From Thamnaconus septentrionalis (taxonomy: Eukaryota; Chordata; Actinopteri; Tetraodontiformes; Monacanthidae): a DNA stretch of 64,000 nt. Location: positions 18,851,501-18,915,500 of the forward strand of contig CM020509.1 of assembly GCA_009823395.1 (NCBI GenBank), given 5' to 3'. The notes under the pieces were generated by a model. It worked only from the letters and a program-made list of their open reading frames with translations, made no database searches and was not told the origin of the DNA. This document shows, piece after piece, positions 1 to 12,300 of this stretch (position 1 is the first letter of the stretch; every line of letters starts with the position of its first letter). The position numbers were made by a program, and so were the translations under genes.

Positions 1-31
<31 letters not shown>

Positions 32-631
32 CTAAAGGGGGTTGGGGGGGGGGGGGCGTCTTGGGGATTTGGAGCACACAAAAGGAACAACAAAAGCGAG
101 CGCGGTGCCATAAGGCTCGCCTTTCTCTCATATCAGCTCAAATTTGACAGGAGAGAAAACTTTATCAGGCCGAGACTGTGTCCATCTGGCCCTGTGTGGC
201 ACACACACACACACACACACACTTATACGCGCACACACACACAACGGAAGGGTGGAGAGCACTGATGGAGGGAGGCCTTGTGGACTGGGGGCTCTCACAG
301 ATACAACAGGCACACAGAGCAGGTAATCGGCTCACCGGCGGAGCCGCTGGTCCAAAAGTGAGGAGGAGCGCGAGTTGTCGCTAAGCCCTGCCCCCTCTTA
401 CCTCGTGCGACTGGATTAGAGCCCCCCCGGCATTCAGCCCAGGTGCTCCAGGGTGAGGGAGGTCCGGCGAAGGGTTCATTTTCCCACCACCAATGTCAGA
501 CTACACCCTGCTGTTTGCTGTCTGACGCACCGTCACGCACATCGCGAGGCTTCTTCTCCCGAGCAAAAACAGATGGTCAGTTCTGAGTAAATAGCGTCCG
601 AAAGAAAATACATATTCTCCAGCAATGCATG

Positions 632-690
<59 letters not shown>

Positions 691-2919
691 TCATTACACC
701 TAATCAACAAGACGTATGCTCTTTGGGCTCCCCAGGTCTGCCGGGGGTTAATTTGCAAACCATTTGTTACTTTATTATCATGTCATGTCTTTATTCACAT
801 GATGCTCGCCGTGCCACACGCATAATATTATAACGGCATAATTGCTGACACTTGGAGTGCAAGATTATTCCTTCCTTTAAATGAAGTGATAGTGCGTTGC
901 CATTGTTGTGGATGACAGGGGAGGAGACATAAGAGTTAATTAACTGTGATTAGGAGGAGAGTCGGCGAACACGCCGGGGTTCTAGCTGAATACTCCGCTC
1001 AGTAATTGCTTCCTTTGCTTCCATTTTCTTTCCATTCACTGCTCCCTTCTTCCCCTCCTCTGTCCATCCCGGAGACGCCGCTCTTTGGACAGCAAGAGGA
1101 GAGCTGGGGAGACCTCTGCTGGCCGAGACTGGTAGCGCAACCCGACGGAGAGGCGGGGCAGAGTCAGAGGATCAAACCGTTAGTTGGCAAATAATGCAAA
1201 AGGTTGAGGGGGGAGAGGGGGGGGGGGTGTTTCAGTCATTGCGGGATTATTACACTTTGGACGACACCAAGTGGGATCACAAGCACGTGGTGCTTTTTTT
1301 GTATTTATTATTACGTTGTAATGACACTGTGCAAAGCAGCTAAGTCAGTTACGATACAATAAAGATGGAATAAAATAGTAAAAAAGTAAACACATAATAC
1401 AGGGCATATGGATCATTAATTCACATCACCTTCCCACCACCCACCTCTAATCCACTTCTTCGTCTATGTTTTTGACAGAAATATCAAAGCTTTTTTGTGA
1501 TGGAAGATTATTTTCTGGAACTCATAGTGCAAAAAAAAATAAAAAAACTTTTCATTTTTTTAGAGGACATGTGCTGGAAAACAACGCAAAACAAGCTCTT
1601 GTCCTTCTCAGAGGCTGCCGGCGCGGACGAGCAGCTCTCAGTGTCGGGATGCGTCCTGTCTGAGGAGGCCCTCCTCCAGAGGTTGAGTGATGGATGAAAG
1701 CAGGCGCGACACAGAGAGGATCAGGCTCGGAACTGGGCCTCTGCTGTGAGCTAATGGCGCTAACCTGCAGCGAGCCGCTGACACCACCAGCGTGTTTCAC
1801 GCTAAACGGACCCGGTTGCAGCTGTGGGATCACACTCTGTCATTTTCTCTCCCTTTTTTTTCACCCTGCTATCTTCTGCTTCTGTCTCAAACCCTTTGAA
1901 GCCTCGTCATTAACATCCAAATGGTCCAAGTGGTCCAAGTGGTCATGTGATTAAGCAAAAGCGCCCTGACGCTTGAAGGTTGCTTTGTGTTATGGTCTGT
2001 TTTTAACTTGACCATTCAGATATCTATTTGTTTTTTGTTTTTTAAAAAGGAGTTAACTGCAGTTCTGTATATACAGTACTTTTCCATTAATTTACTTATT
2101 CACTCACTTATTATCCACTCTGTGCTGTTCAGGATGATAAAATGCACGCTCGCCCTCGTCTTTGCCACATCTTTGGGTTTGTGCAGATTCATCTCTCCGT
2201 CACCTCTGATGTGAAATTGCACACCTCAGATTCCTGCGATGGAGTTTTTGTCTTTTTCCTCCCCTCTTCCTTCTGATTTTCTCCCTTTCATTCAGCCTCC
2301 TCTGTTCTTCTCCTCTTTTATTTTTAATCTCACCGCCCCTGGGCTTCTTTAGATCAGGAGTGGAGTGGGTTTTTTTTCTCTCCCCCCCTCCTTGGTTTTG
2401 ATATTATCAGATCAAAATGGAATGCAGATAAGAGAATCCCTCATCTTATATAAGACTTCATGCTTTCTGCGTGCGCTTGTTTGCGGTGTTGCTGGAGACC
2501 AGAGAGGTTTGTGTAAACTTAAACATTTTTATTTGAACATACAGACCTGAAATTGGGGGAAAAAAGAAAGGTTGATGCAGAAAAAAAACGACGGCAGCAC
2601 CTTCAGAAACTTAGATTTATGTAAAAATCACACCTCAAATTCTTGATAACCAGTCATGAAAAATAAAAATGCAATAGAGAGATTATCTTTGGTGACCTTT
2701 GGCACTTGGTGAAGAACAGCTCCCACACACACACACACACACACACTTGTGCTCTGAGCAGGGATGAAAGCTGATAGGTGTGACTGAGAGTCCACCAGTT
2801 CGCTGCCCCATTCAGCCCGACCATGATCTAATATTGCAGCGGTTGTGATACAATCGCAGGTCTGCACTTCCTGTTACGATAGGATGATGGGAAAATAAAG
2901 GCCTGGTCTCAGCGTGTGA

Positions 2920-2964
<45 letters not shown>

Positions 2965-4097
2965 AGGAGGGGGTTTCTATTAGAGCTAGTGGCTTTCTGA
3001 ATTTAAAGCCTCTGTAAAAGTGTGTGTGGGGTGTGTGTGTGTGTCGGGGGGGAGGGGAGGGGATTTGAGGAACATAATGAGGCTGGAGAAGAAGAAAAAA
3101 AAAAGGCACGAGGATTGAAATGAGGGGCTGAAATGTGACTGGGGTGAAGGAGGCAGGTGGCCGGCCGGCTGTACACACAGCGAACCCACAAACAGCTGTT
3201 CGATTCTCAAAGCCCCGTCTCTCTGCCCCCCCTGCCCTTCCATCCCCCCCCCGCCCCGACCCTCCTCCCCCACCTTAACGAGCATCAATTCACTCCTCTT
3301 CCATCCCTTCTTCTCCGCTGACTTGTGCTACTAGTCGCAGCACATTTTCACTGGTCTGGTCTGTGGTGCCATAATTCTTTCTACTTCACATTCAGGTTCA
3401 AGTTCATCCTGGAATCCCTCTTTTTTTTTAATCCCACAGTCCCTCTTGGGTGCTGTCTAGGAAGACACAACAGTTTCATTTCACATCTATCAAATCTTGA
3501 CCTCTCTAGTTAGGAGCAAAATGTCAAATATATGAAGAGTGATTTAACACGGTAACGTACAATAATAATAAATGTCACATTTATAATGCTGCGAGGATCT
3601 TTAAATAGTTACCCCAAAATGCTTTTCTAAAAAAAAAATACATTGTAATATTTGCAATGTTGCTAAAATGAGATATTTAAACTATATCATTCTTATTAGT
3701 ATCATTGTCTGCACTTTTAGCAGACATTGTTTTAACTTTGTTAACTTTGTTTTCTGTCTTTAACACTACCACTACCACCACTACTACTACTACTACTACA
3801 TGGATAGCCACAGTCTATACTTTGTATTCTATTACAAAAAATTTGGTTGTGTTAAAATACAAATACATTTTTTTTTTAAAAACACGCACTGAACAAGTAA
3901 CTTTGTAAACTTATCAACCACAGCTGTTAAGGCATGAAAAAAAATGACATAAATCACTTTGTGGTGTCTCAAACACATCAAACCCTACCAACAGAGTGTG
4001 TCTGAAGCCAACAACAATAATTCCACTGCTTCCCACGAGTGACCAACTGAGCCTCGGGATGCTGAAAAGTCGACTCCCCTGTGGCTCCGCGTGCGGC
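1..4097. other. Left intergenic flank, no gene recognised
   Basis: I find no coding exon with family resemblance in this 4.1 kb. It holds microsatellites: (TG)n at 1-28, (CA)n near 201-245, 632-684 and 2724-2746, a compound (TG)n-(GA)n at 2915-2963, and (ACT)n at 3766-3799. Open frames here are mostly translations of these repeats. The 3' UTR of tmem182, which reads leftward, must end in the right part of this stretch. I did not settle on a poly(A) signal; an ATTAAA on the minus strand near 3427-3432 is one candidate. Confidence 0.6.
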
Positions 4098-7000
4098 TCA
4101 CTTGCTGGCCTGCAGCGCCCGGCCTGCTAGCGTGAAGACCAGGCCTGACACCAGCTCCAGCGGCACGCCGGCGCCCGCCGCCATGAAGGACGGGCCGTAG
4201 TGCACAGAGACGCGCGCCTGCAGACACGTCTCGCCTCTCTCCTGCAGGACGTAGCGCCGCACCTCCACCGCCTCCATCCACAGCACGTAGAGCAGCAGCG
4301 TGAGCAGGAAGAGGCAGGCTGCATGGGAGGAGGAGGAAGAGGAGGAGGAGGAGGAGGAGGAGGAGGAGGAAGAAGAGGAAGAGCATCAGAGGACAGCAGC
4401 TGTCACCATTCATTTCAATGGAGGCTCGCGCAAGCTAGCAAGCTCGCGCATACTCAGAAAAAGTCCACAATTTCAAATGACTTCCGGGTTACTTACGCAT
4501 TATTCAGCCCTACAGAGCAGTAGGGCAGTAGTGGCACTTCCCATCATGCCTCTGTAACTGACCTGATGCATCAGGATGCATCAGCCAATCAGAATGAGCT
4601 GAGACTTAAAACATTTTCTAGAGATTTTCTGGCCTTTATAAAATAAAATTTAGAAATCCATGACATAAAAATCTACAATACAAAAATGTATTATGAACCT
4701 TGTTTGCAGGTCAAAGGTCATCCTGTCAACAGAGAACGCTTTTTGGGCCGCATGGGATTTTTGATTGCAGTACCTCGAGTGGCCACGGGGGGAAAATGCC
4801 CCACTGCCATATTGGTAGTCGGATATCCAGTTCTTATTATGCATCCCTGGGTGAGAGTCGCACCCGGAGCGATGCATCATTATCACCGGGTCTCGTCGGT
4901 AAGCTTTTAAATCCGCTGCTCTCACAGCAGAGACGCTGCTGAGCGACATGTGCTGCTCACAGCGCCGCGTTGTCATGTGACAGGTATGAACAACTGTCAG
5001 CAGCAGCAGCAGCGTTTGTGTCTGCACATCACCCACTGCAGCGCAAGTCGTGCCTGGCGGCCATACTGAGCCTCTAAATTCCACGCGTGCACACGCGACC
5101 GTTACCAGCAGCGATGAGGAAAGCGCCGCCCAGCTTGAAGAGTTTATGGCTCAGGAAGGAGACCCCGCAGACCAGCAGGAAGCCTCCTGTCAGAGCGGCA
5201 ACCAGGCCAAGGATTATCAGCACGGTCCAGAAACCCCGAAACACTGCAGGGGAGAGAGAGGAGGAGCGGGCGGCGGGGCATTTATATTCAGAGCAGTCAC
5301 ACGTCAGGGTTATGTTTGCGTTTGGACAGTTGCTATCTTCACAGGTACTGACACAACCCTAAATCCTCCCTAGCAACTTTTTTTTTTTTTTTTTTTACTT
5401 CAGCCCCTCCGGGGAGTCGTTCCAGTGTCTGTTTGTTAGTAGAAACATAGCAAAGGCAGGGCTAGCTTAGCTGAGAGTAATTCCACAACCCACAAGGTGT
5501 AAATTGAGGTGGTGTGAATTTTGGGGTGAGATTATTGCTTACAGCTGGATTACAATTAGGCTAATTGGGGCTGAATTTAAGAGTGGGAAATGAAAAAAAT
5601 TTGACCTCTGGTGCCTAGTTGGCATCAGTCAGGTAGGTAAAATATTAACACCATCATTTTGTTTTGTCAATTTTTTCCTGAGTTACTTATACACTCCGCC
5701 AGATGAACCCGTTAGCCTTCACACTGTTAGTGAAAACTGCAACCTCATGTTGTTGTTCTCTTAAAGTCTTACAGTAGGCGCAGAAGTCATTGTTGTTTGC
5801 TCACAGCAGTGTGCACATGATAATATGTCAACGTCAGTTTTACTCCTGTATATATCCCTGAATGTTCAAAAATAAATGAAATGCTCATGGAATTTCATAA
5901 GAACATCCAGGAACTGTAACTCTTTTGACACTGAGTTGGAACTCGCTGAAGAAAAATAATCTTCTTATATCCCCGATTAACACTCTGGGATTTAAGCTTT
6001 ACATTTCTAAATATTTAACTGAGTTTTTTTTTTTTTTTTTTTTTAAAGTAATAAGGTGATTATCAATGAAACAGGCCAATGGAGCCTCGATTGTGTTCTC
6101 TTTAGAATTATTAAGACCATCCGCTCTCATTTTAGCTTCACATGAACAGTATTTCTTTTGTGGTCTCATGGCCCAGTGCCTTCATCCTCATCATTCTCCG
6201 CTCTTGTGTGACCCCTGACCCTTGTCCTGACTGCCTCAGGCCCAGCTCCAACCACAATCTATTCCAGCATTTCTGAGATATGTTGGGCTTTTATTTTGCA
6301 GGAGACAATTAATTTCAGTAATTTTAATAATTGATTTACTAGGCATAATAGAAAGTGGGCTAGCATTTTTATTTTTGTGGAATAAATTTCTGTCCTTTAC
6401 GTGCTGAGACTCCACCAGTTGAGAACCACTGTTCTATTCGACTCTGTTCTATTCTATTCTTGGGGTCTGATAGGAGTGTGTTTACCTGCTGTGGCATCAT
6501 AACTTTGGTGAGGAACGTGTCCGAGTGCGACGGGCAGAGGGAAGAGGTAACCCTGGACGCAGCTCTTGGACTCTGGCTGGTTTGCTTTGGAGGAAATAGG
6601 AAACACAATAAAAATCTGGATTTAAAAAAAAAGAAAAGAGAAAGAAAGAAAAACACACAAGGGAAAATCCCTCTGGCACTGCTTGTGTTTATTTTCTTTT
6701 GAAAACCCAAATTATAGGTAGTTCTCCTTCCTGTGCTTGTCAGCATATAGAAGCGACCACAGTGCCGTGCGTAAGGACACACAACCACAGTGGACACACC
6801 CACAAACTCAGCCAGGCCTGCTGCTGGTACCTACTGTAGGCGGTGGCCAAGAGCGCGTCCGCCGAGGGCTCCACCTGAAACACACACCTCCAGAAGAAGC
6901 CCTCGTGGTGCAGCGTGAGGAAGGGAGGGGGCGGCGGAGGGCCGGAGGTTCTCGCCAAACGGATCTGGAGGGTGGGGGAAAAACAAAAAGGCATCAGGCA

Positions 7001-8569
7001 CGATGAAGTTAAGCAGAGTGAACAAGTCTGAAGTTCTGTCAGCTCCTCGCCGCACGCAAAAAACGTGGCATCAAACGTGGTTGTGATTAAGGCCTGGCCC
7101 CCTTTTGTGAGGTCTTCAAGGGGAAGCTATGAAACGACTGAGTCTCCCCATTTGCTTGTCAGGAAAATATGATTGATGGCGCTGAGCATTAACACGCAGC
7201 AGCGGCTAATCGTCCACTTTCATTTGGAATGAAAGACCTGGCTCGGCTCGCTGTGATTTCAGGGAGATTCTTCACTATCGGAGGATTTTTTTTTCTCTCT
7301 CTCTCTCGGTTCTTCTGAATGTTCTCACCAACGTTGCTGGACAATAATAACCTCAACGAGTGAACTGGGGCACTCTGCTGGTTTGACACGCTGAGGTCGG
7401 ATTCCTGCGGAAACACTCGGAGGCTCCGAGGGGAACTTTAGCAAAATGACGCCGTCAGGGTTATTTTTACTAGACGCTCTCCTCCAAGGGACTGAAACAC
7501 AGCGGCAGACTGGAAACAGAGGGAAACTTTTCTGCTTGAAAAGTAAAATAATGCCAGTACTTCAGTCCAGGGAATGTCAGATGTTTATTCTGTTTGCAAA
7601 ACCACAATACCAAAATTGGTACAGCGTGAGTATAACGTAGCATAGATTCAGTGGCCACTTTATTAGGTACGATGTTCAACTTGCTTGTTAATGCAAGTAG
7701 CTTGCCAGCCAATCACATGGCGGCAAGGATGAGCAGACTAGCAGTAGAAAGAAAGAAAGACAGACAAAGAAAGCAATTTTAACTCAAATAAGAAGTGGTG
7801 ACAAGAAGCCACTGGCCACTTTATTAGGTACCTTGCACCAGCAAGGCTTGCCTGAGAAAGTGGCTGTTAGCTGAGTATCAATTGACAACTCAACAAGCTT
7901 GAAACGTTACAGATCCATCAGAACTCACACAACAAGATTCATGAACAGTTTCCATGCCAACATGCTACCACCATACTCAACGCTCACCTGGAAATAAACC
8001 ACTAGCATCTGTCAACACCTGCACCGTATCCATGCAATGCACTCTTTCTTTGATGCAACACACTTTACCTCATACGGCGTTCTTTTTTCTTTTTTAATTC
8101 AGTTTTAAAGGCAGACAGTGGCACTGAGTGAATGGTGCAGTGAATGACTGACTGTAATATGTATGTATTCTGACTTATTGTTTTTAGAGCATTTTTTCCA
8201 CTGAGCCCAGCATTGCATTGAATTTCGTTGCATCTCCAGTGCAATGGCAATAAATCTATTCTATTCTATTCTATTCTAAGCTACATCTGATGTCAGTTCA
8301 ACGTCAAAGTGTAAGTAGTTGTGCGTTTGTGTTGTGGAAAACACCTCCCAACAAGTTGCAATCCCAGTTGTGTCAGTGACTGGCAACAAGCAGGTGAGCG
8401 AGCGTCTTACCTCGGTGCCGTTGGCCTCCGTCTCCTCCCTGGGCCAGGAGTACGGGCCGCAGTCGTCGCTGGCCACCAGCCAGTAGTCTGTGCCAAAGGC
8501 CAGCAAGAAGCACAGAGTCCCCGCCAGCCCGAACAGCCCCCCGGCGAGGGCCACCGCTCCCACTCTCAT
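4098..8569 (-). CDS. tmem182: Transmembrane protein 182 (claudin-superfamily tetraspan), 5 coding exons
   Basis: CDS exons in transcript order are 8569-8411, 6964-6835, 6572-6486, 5243-5106 and 4318-4098. Every junction has GT/AG and the phases join to 244 aa, against about 229 aa in human. Seen: TM1 followed by the FGTDYW block (residues 25-30), an N-glycosylation site at N50, a poly-Pro stretch at 62-67 that looks lineage-specific, and the family hallmark HHEGFFWRC (72-80). A second loop cysteine follows in exon 3. Exon 4 supplies a membrane segment starting FRGFW, and exon 5 supplies the last membrane segments. Known: TMEM182 is a muscle-enriched membrane protein linked to myoblast behaviour. 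The start is the ATG at 8569; an in-frame open stretch upstream is not family-like. Intron 4 has lost most unique sequence to a dispersed repeat and a (TCC)n tract. The gene lies 3' of slc9a2 on the same strand, as in human 2q12. Confidence 0.93.
4320..4382 (-). repeat. (TCC)n tract acting as polypyrimidine tract of tmem182 intron 4
   Basis: On the plus strand this is a (GGA)n repeat. On the transcribed strand it is pure CTC/TCC and runs directly into the CATGCAG acceptor of the last tmem182 exon (exon starts at 4318). No other pyrimidine tract stands next to that acceptor. Confidence 0.8.
4408..4853 (+). repeat. Dispersed repeat, copy A (inside tmem182 intron 4)
   Basis: About 450 bp that reappears in reverse orientation at 44808-45308. 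Shared blocks in the same order include ATTCATTTCAATGGAG, CTTCCCATCATGCCTCTGTA, a run beginning TTTCTGGCCTTTAT, a block of the form GCAGTACCTC-AGTGGCCAC, and the final AGTTCTTAT-AT-CATCC. I cannot name the family. Both copies are open in the frame reading AVP-VATG, which is inherited from the repeat and not evidence of a gene. Confidence 0.7.
7649..7960 (+). mobile_element. Tc1-like transposon end fragments in tmem182 intron 1
   Basis: Two copies of the motif GGCCACTTTATTAGGTAC, at 7652-7669 and about 7813-7830, lie in the same orientation. This matches the terminal inverted repeat of a vertebrate Tc1-like family as I remember it. The first is followed by a CCAATCACATGGC block that also belongs to the element start. 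There is no transposase frame. Both are dead fragments. Confidence 0.5.
8080..8279 (+). mobile_element. 3' tail of a truncated non-LTR retroposon with (TTCTA)n
   Basis: The stretch ends GCAATAAAT followed by (TTCTA)n at 8254-8278, preceded by a TTTCGTTGCA block. This is the usual look of 5'-truncated teleost LINE copies that end in a short tandem repeat. No coding part is left. A similar TTCTA run near 6432-6460 may be the tail of another copy. Confidence 0.45.
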
Positions 8570-8826
8570 GACTGGGCCCCCGAGAAGCAAGCAGGTCTCT
8601 TCACAGCAGTCGACCCCCGGTCAGTGACCTCCCCGCTCAGCCCCGTTCGGTCCCAACAGTCTGCCACTCCCTGGCATGTTGGGAGTGGTGGTGGAGAAGC
8701 TTCAGCCAGGCAGACAGCCGAGGGATGGGTGGGTTGGGGGGGGGGGGTCTGGCTGGGGGTGGCCGGAGTTATTTTAGGATGCAGTAAAGCCGTCCTTGTC
8801 AAATTACCAGCCAGCGTGTGTCGCAC

Positions 8827-8835
8827 ATTTATAAG
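8827..8835 (-). promoter_or_regulatory. TATA box, likely tmem182 core promoter
   Basis: CTTATAAAT on the minus strand lies 258 bp upstream of the tmem182 ATG and would place transcription start near 8800. Between it and the ATG, CTAAAATAA (8769-8777, minus) resembles a MEF2 site but is one base off the consensus. A TATA-type promoter fits a tissue-restricted muscle gene. The transcription start itself is not visible from sequence. Confidence 0.5.
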
Positions 8836-9060
8836 GGGGAACAAGAGGGGCCAAGGTTTGTGTGTGTGTGTGTGAGACAGTCTGCATTTTCTAACCGCAC
8901 GGTATTTCTAAGGCAGGTGTTACACTCAGAGTGCCACTTTGAAAATAAATTAGACCTGAGCTGCTAAACGAATGTCAAACCTCGACTGAGGCAAAGGTAA
9001 AAACCAGGCGTCATGGCAGACGGTGAACAAAAATAACCAAAAAAAAAAACTCCTAATAAT

Positions 9061-9066
9061 TTTATT
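9061..9066 (-). terminator. Poly(A) signal AATAAA, slc9a2
   Basis: AATAAA on the minus strand lies 140-270 bp downstream of the two possible slc9a2 stop codons (9206-9208 or 9331-9333) and before the tmem182 promoter. Confidence 0.6.
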
Positions 9067-9330
9067 GTGTTTAATGAAAGGCTAATGCAGCCTTTTTTTG
9101 CCAACAATCCTGGAAACCCAAGAGTTCCACATCACTTGATGAGTGTTTTTTTTTTGTTGTCTTTCTGAAAAGCATCACACTTTTTTTTTTCATGCGTGTC
9201 CGTGCTCATTGCTGCGTCTCATTGCTCAAAACGAAGCTGAGCTGTTTCCGCGGCTCTGCCCCGTCTGCTGCTTGGTGCTGTGCCGAGGTCTGGTCGCCTC
9301 TGGCAGCAGGCTGTGCCGAGGCTGCTGCCG

Positions 9331-12300
9331 CTAGTGGTGGTGGTGGTGGTGGGGGTCCTGGAGGACGGGCCTGGGGCTGATGGAGCACACTGGACAACGC
9401 AAGGTGGGGGATGACAGTCAGGAGGTGAGACGTTAGCAACCAACAGCACTTTTCAACAGCAAGAAACACGACTCAAGCGGTGTTTGTCAGCAGAGTGAGC
9501 TTTGTGTGTGTCCTTGTACCTGTGTGAGACCTGCTGAGTCGCACTCTCTCCCTGTGTGAGGCGCTGAAGTCTCCAAACTCCGCCTGCCGCAAGAAGTGAA
9601 ATTAACAACAGAAATACACAAACACAGTGGCCACTATATCAGGTCCAGTGCCAACCAATGGTCCCAAAGAGAGAAAATCCAGTCCAGTGAGCGGCGGCTG
9701 AGTGGAGAAAAAGTGCTGACTGACTGATGTCAGGGGTCAGAGGTCGTAATGGGCAGACTGGTTGGAGACTATAGTACAGCAACAGCGGCGACTCATCAAT
9801 GATCACTGGTTACAATCATGTCATGAAGAATATGGTGACGCCTCACCAGCAAGGCAGTGCCTATTAAAGTGGTCAGAGAGTGTGTGTTTTTACTTGTCTA
9901 GCTGTCTGTGCACTTTGTGTTCACAATGTAACCTCACATTGGCTGAAAATAAACATGCCCCTTTTTCTTGTCCCCCACCCCCATTCAGTTTCTAATCTTG
10001 AAATAATTACTACTTCCATATATAATAGAGGGCAAGGCACTAGGGTTTACACATATTTACATGGTTATTTATTTTATTTATTTTCCTATTATTGGCCGTC
10101 GCAAATATGCTGGTTAAGTGTATGTGAGTATGTGAAAAAATATGGAAAAAGAGTAGGATTAAATAAGCAAATGTTTCTTCATACTCTTTTTCAAACACGT
10201 TATATTGTTCTGGACTGATTCCAGTGTTTTCATTTGTTCTTTTGTTTTTAATTATTTGTATATTTGTGTTCCTCACACGTTTGAAATAAGGCCTCCATTC
10301 ATTCATTCATTCATTCATTCATTCATTCATTCACTCATTCATATTGCAATATTTCTGGAAGGGTTAGTGACAGAGTGAACGGTACCTGTGGCCAGTGTGT
10401 GATGGTGTTGTACGAGTGTCTCTCTCCCAGGCTGTGGTGTCGGTGGAGGGGCCTCCCACTTCGGTCCGTCCGCCGGTCCTGGTGCAGCGTGTGTCTGCTG
10501 TAGGCTGGGGTCTGCTGCAGTGACAAACACGCCCGTCATCAGCCGCCTGCAGAGTTCAGCCACTGCGATGGGGACAACGTAGTTCGTCTGCACACCTTGT
10601 TGTTGAAGTTGTGCAGGTTCCTGGAGAGGATGCGTCTGATGCTGTCCATCTCCTCCGGTAGGAGGGGCCGGCTGTGGGGCCGAGGGTCCACGCTGAACAG
10701 GAAAATAGGAATATAAAGAGACTCACTCAGAGCCAAGTTAGTACTTTACTGTCGGTTTGGAATAAAAAGGAAGTTTATCACAGATATGCATTGCAATTGC
10801 ATTAATCATGCTTGAATTAGTTAAACAAGCCATCTGTGTATAGATTATAGACATAGAGGTTTTGTCTTATTAAAGTACCTGCTCTCCATACAAAAATGGT
10901 GCAGGTACACAGGTTTCGGCTTTTGAAAGTTAAGTCGAGCAGGTGCTTGGGCTTCTGGAGTTCTTGGGTTATTTAAAGACTTTTGGCCTTGAATCCAAAA
11001 GAGTTTATGAGCTTTTTTCAGGGGGTCAGTGGAGTTCAACTTCAGTTCAGAACTGAAGAAGCCGTTCATATCAAAGGCAAAATGTCTCAGAATAACCAAG
11101 AGCTAAGCGCAATTACCTGGAACTCAACTCTCAAGAGCATTAACGGCAATGATGACGCATGCGAACCGTCACAGAATGGAAAATAAAGGTTCACTGTTTT
11201 ATGATGTTTCATCTGTTTGAGATAAATAGGAAATAAAATCAATCTCCATCACTAGTGTTCATTTTGAAAACCTCCTGATCTTCTGACCTCCAGGGTCAGA
11301 GATCCTGGTGCCTAATTTTTTTTATTCAGTGAATGCAATGCGCTTCCTTTGTCAGTAAAGTGTAATGGGGATTTATGTTTGGGGTTTTTTTTGCTCACAG
11401 TGGCGGCGCCTCCTCGTCTCCCCTCTGCTCCCTCCTCTCCAGCTCCTGGTAGACCCTGAGGATGCTGGAGTGAGCCTGGTGGTCCTCGCGGATCAAGAAG
11501 CGACGAAGGTACTTCCTGTTAAACTGCTCAAATCTTACACACATACGTGCAGTGAGTAAGTAGCGCGGTGGTTTAGGCAGGGGGAAAAAAAATCAGGCAT
11601 TGGCATTTGCTGCCTCCTACTGGTAGTTCATTGTCCAGCACTTGTACAAGAACAGGAACAACATATTCAAGATAAGAGTAAAGTCAGTCACTACTAACTT
11701 GTCTTTCCAGTAATGTTGCCCCCAGTAGCCAACCACATCCTCTATTCCTGCCAGCAGGTGATCAATGAGCTACGAGACATGAGACAGAAAGTAATAACTC
11801 GTACCCTAATTATCACGGAATGAGACATGATGGGTTGTGTGTTGAAAGGTTGACCGCAATTTATCGCAATTGTGAAAGAAAATAGCAAAAATGCAAAATG
11901 CAAAATTGATTCAAACTTTCATAGCTGCTACAGAAGTACAGAAAATATTGCAAATTGAACAAATAATAATAATAATAATAATAATGATAATAATTTGGAT
12001 TGAAAAAGCATTCATTCAAGAAAATGATGAAAATGATCCAGAATACATTTTCATGTTAGATCAACTCTACATCTTTGGAGAAAACAACTGTGTAGGCAAA
12101 TACTAAGCACTGATGACTGACTGTCATCAGCAAAAGGTATTATTATGGTTGTCTTGTTGTGATTTTTGCACAGAATCTAGTAACGTAATTTGCCAACATT
12201 CCGACCCCTCCTCACCCTGCTGTGGATCTCCTCGCTGACGGTGGGCAGAGCTCTCTTCTTCCTCTTCACGTCGAGCAGCTCCACGAGAGGCTTGATGGTC

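Noticed and set aside
1..265. Open frames rich in CV, TH or HT pairs
   Set aside because: They are translations of (TG)n/(CA)n arrays. The same applies at 501-825, 2909-3288, 16354-16846, 29085-29522, 42164-42897 and others.
4200..4557. Plus-strand frame with a long poly-Glu or poly-Gly run
   Set aside because: It reads the (GGA)n tract and the antisense of the last tmem182 exon.
4686..4910. Similar proteins on plus at 4686-4910 and minus at 44596-44983 (AVP-VATG)
   Set aside because: The similarity comes from two copies of one dispersed repeat. The frames break outside the shared blocks, and no start, splice or domain evidence supports a gene.
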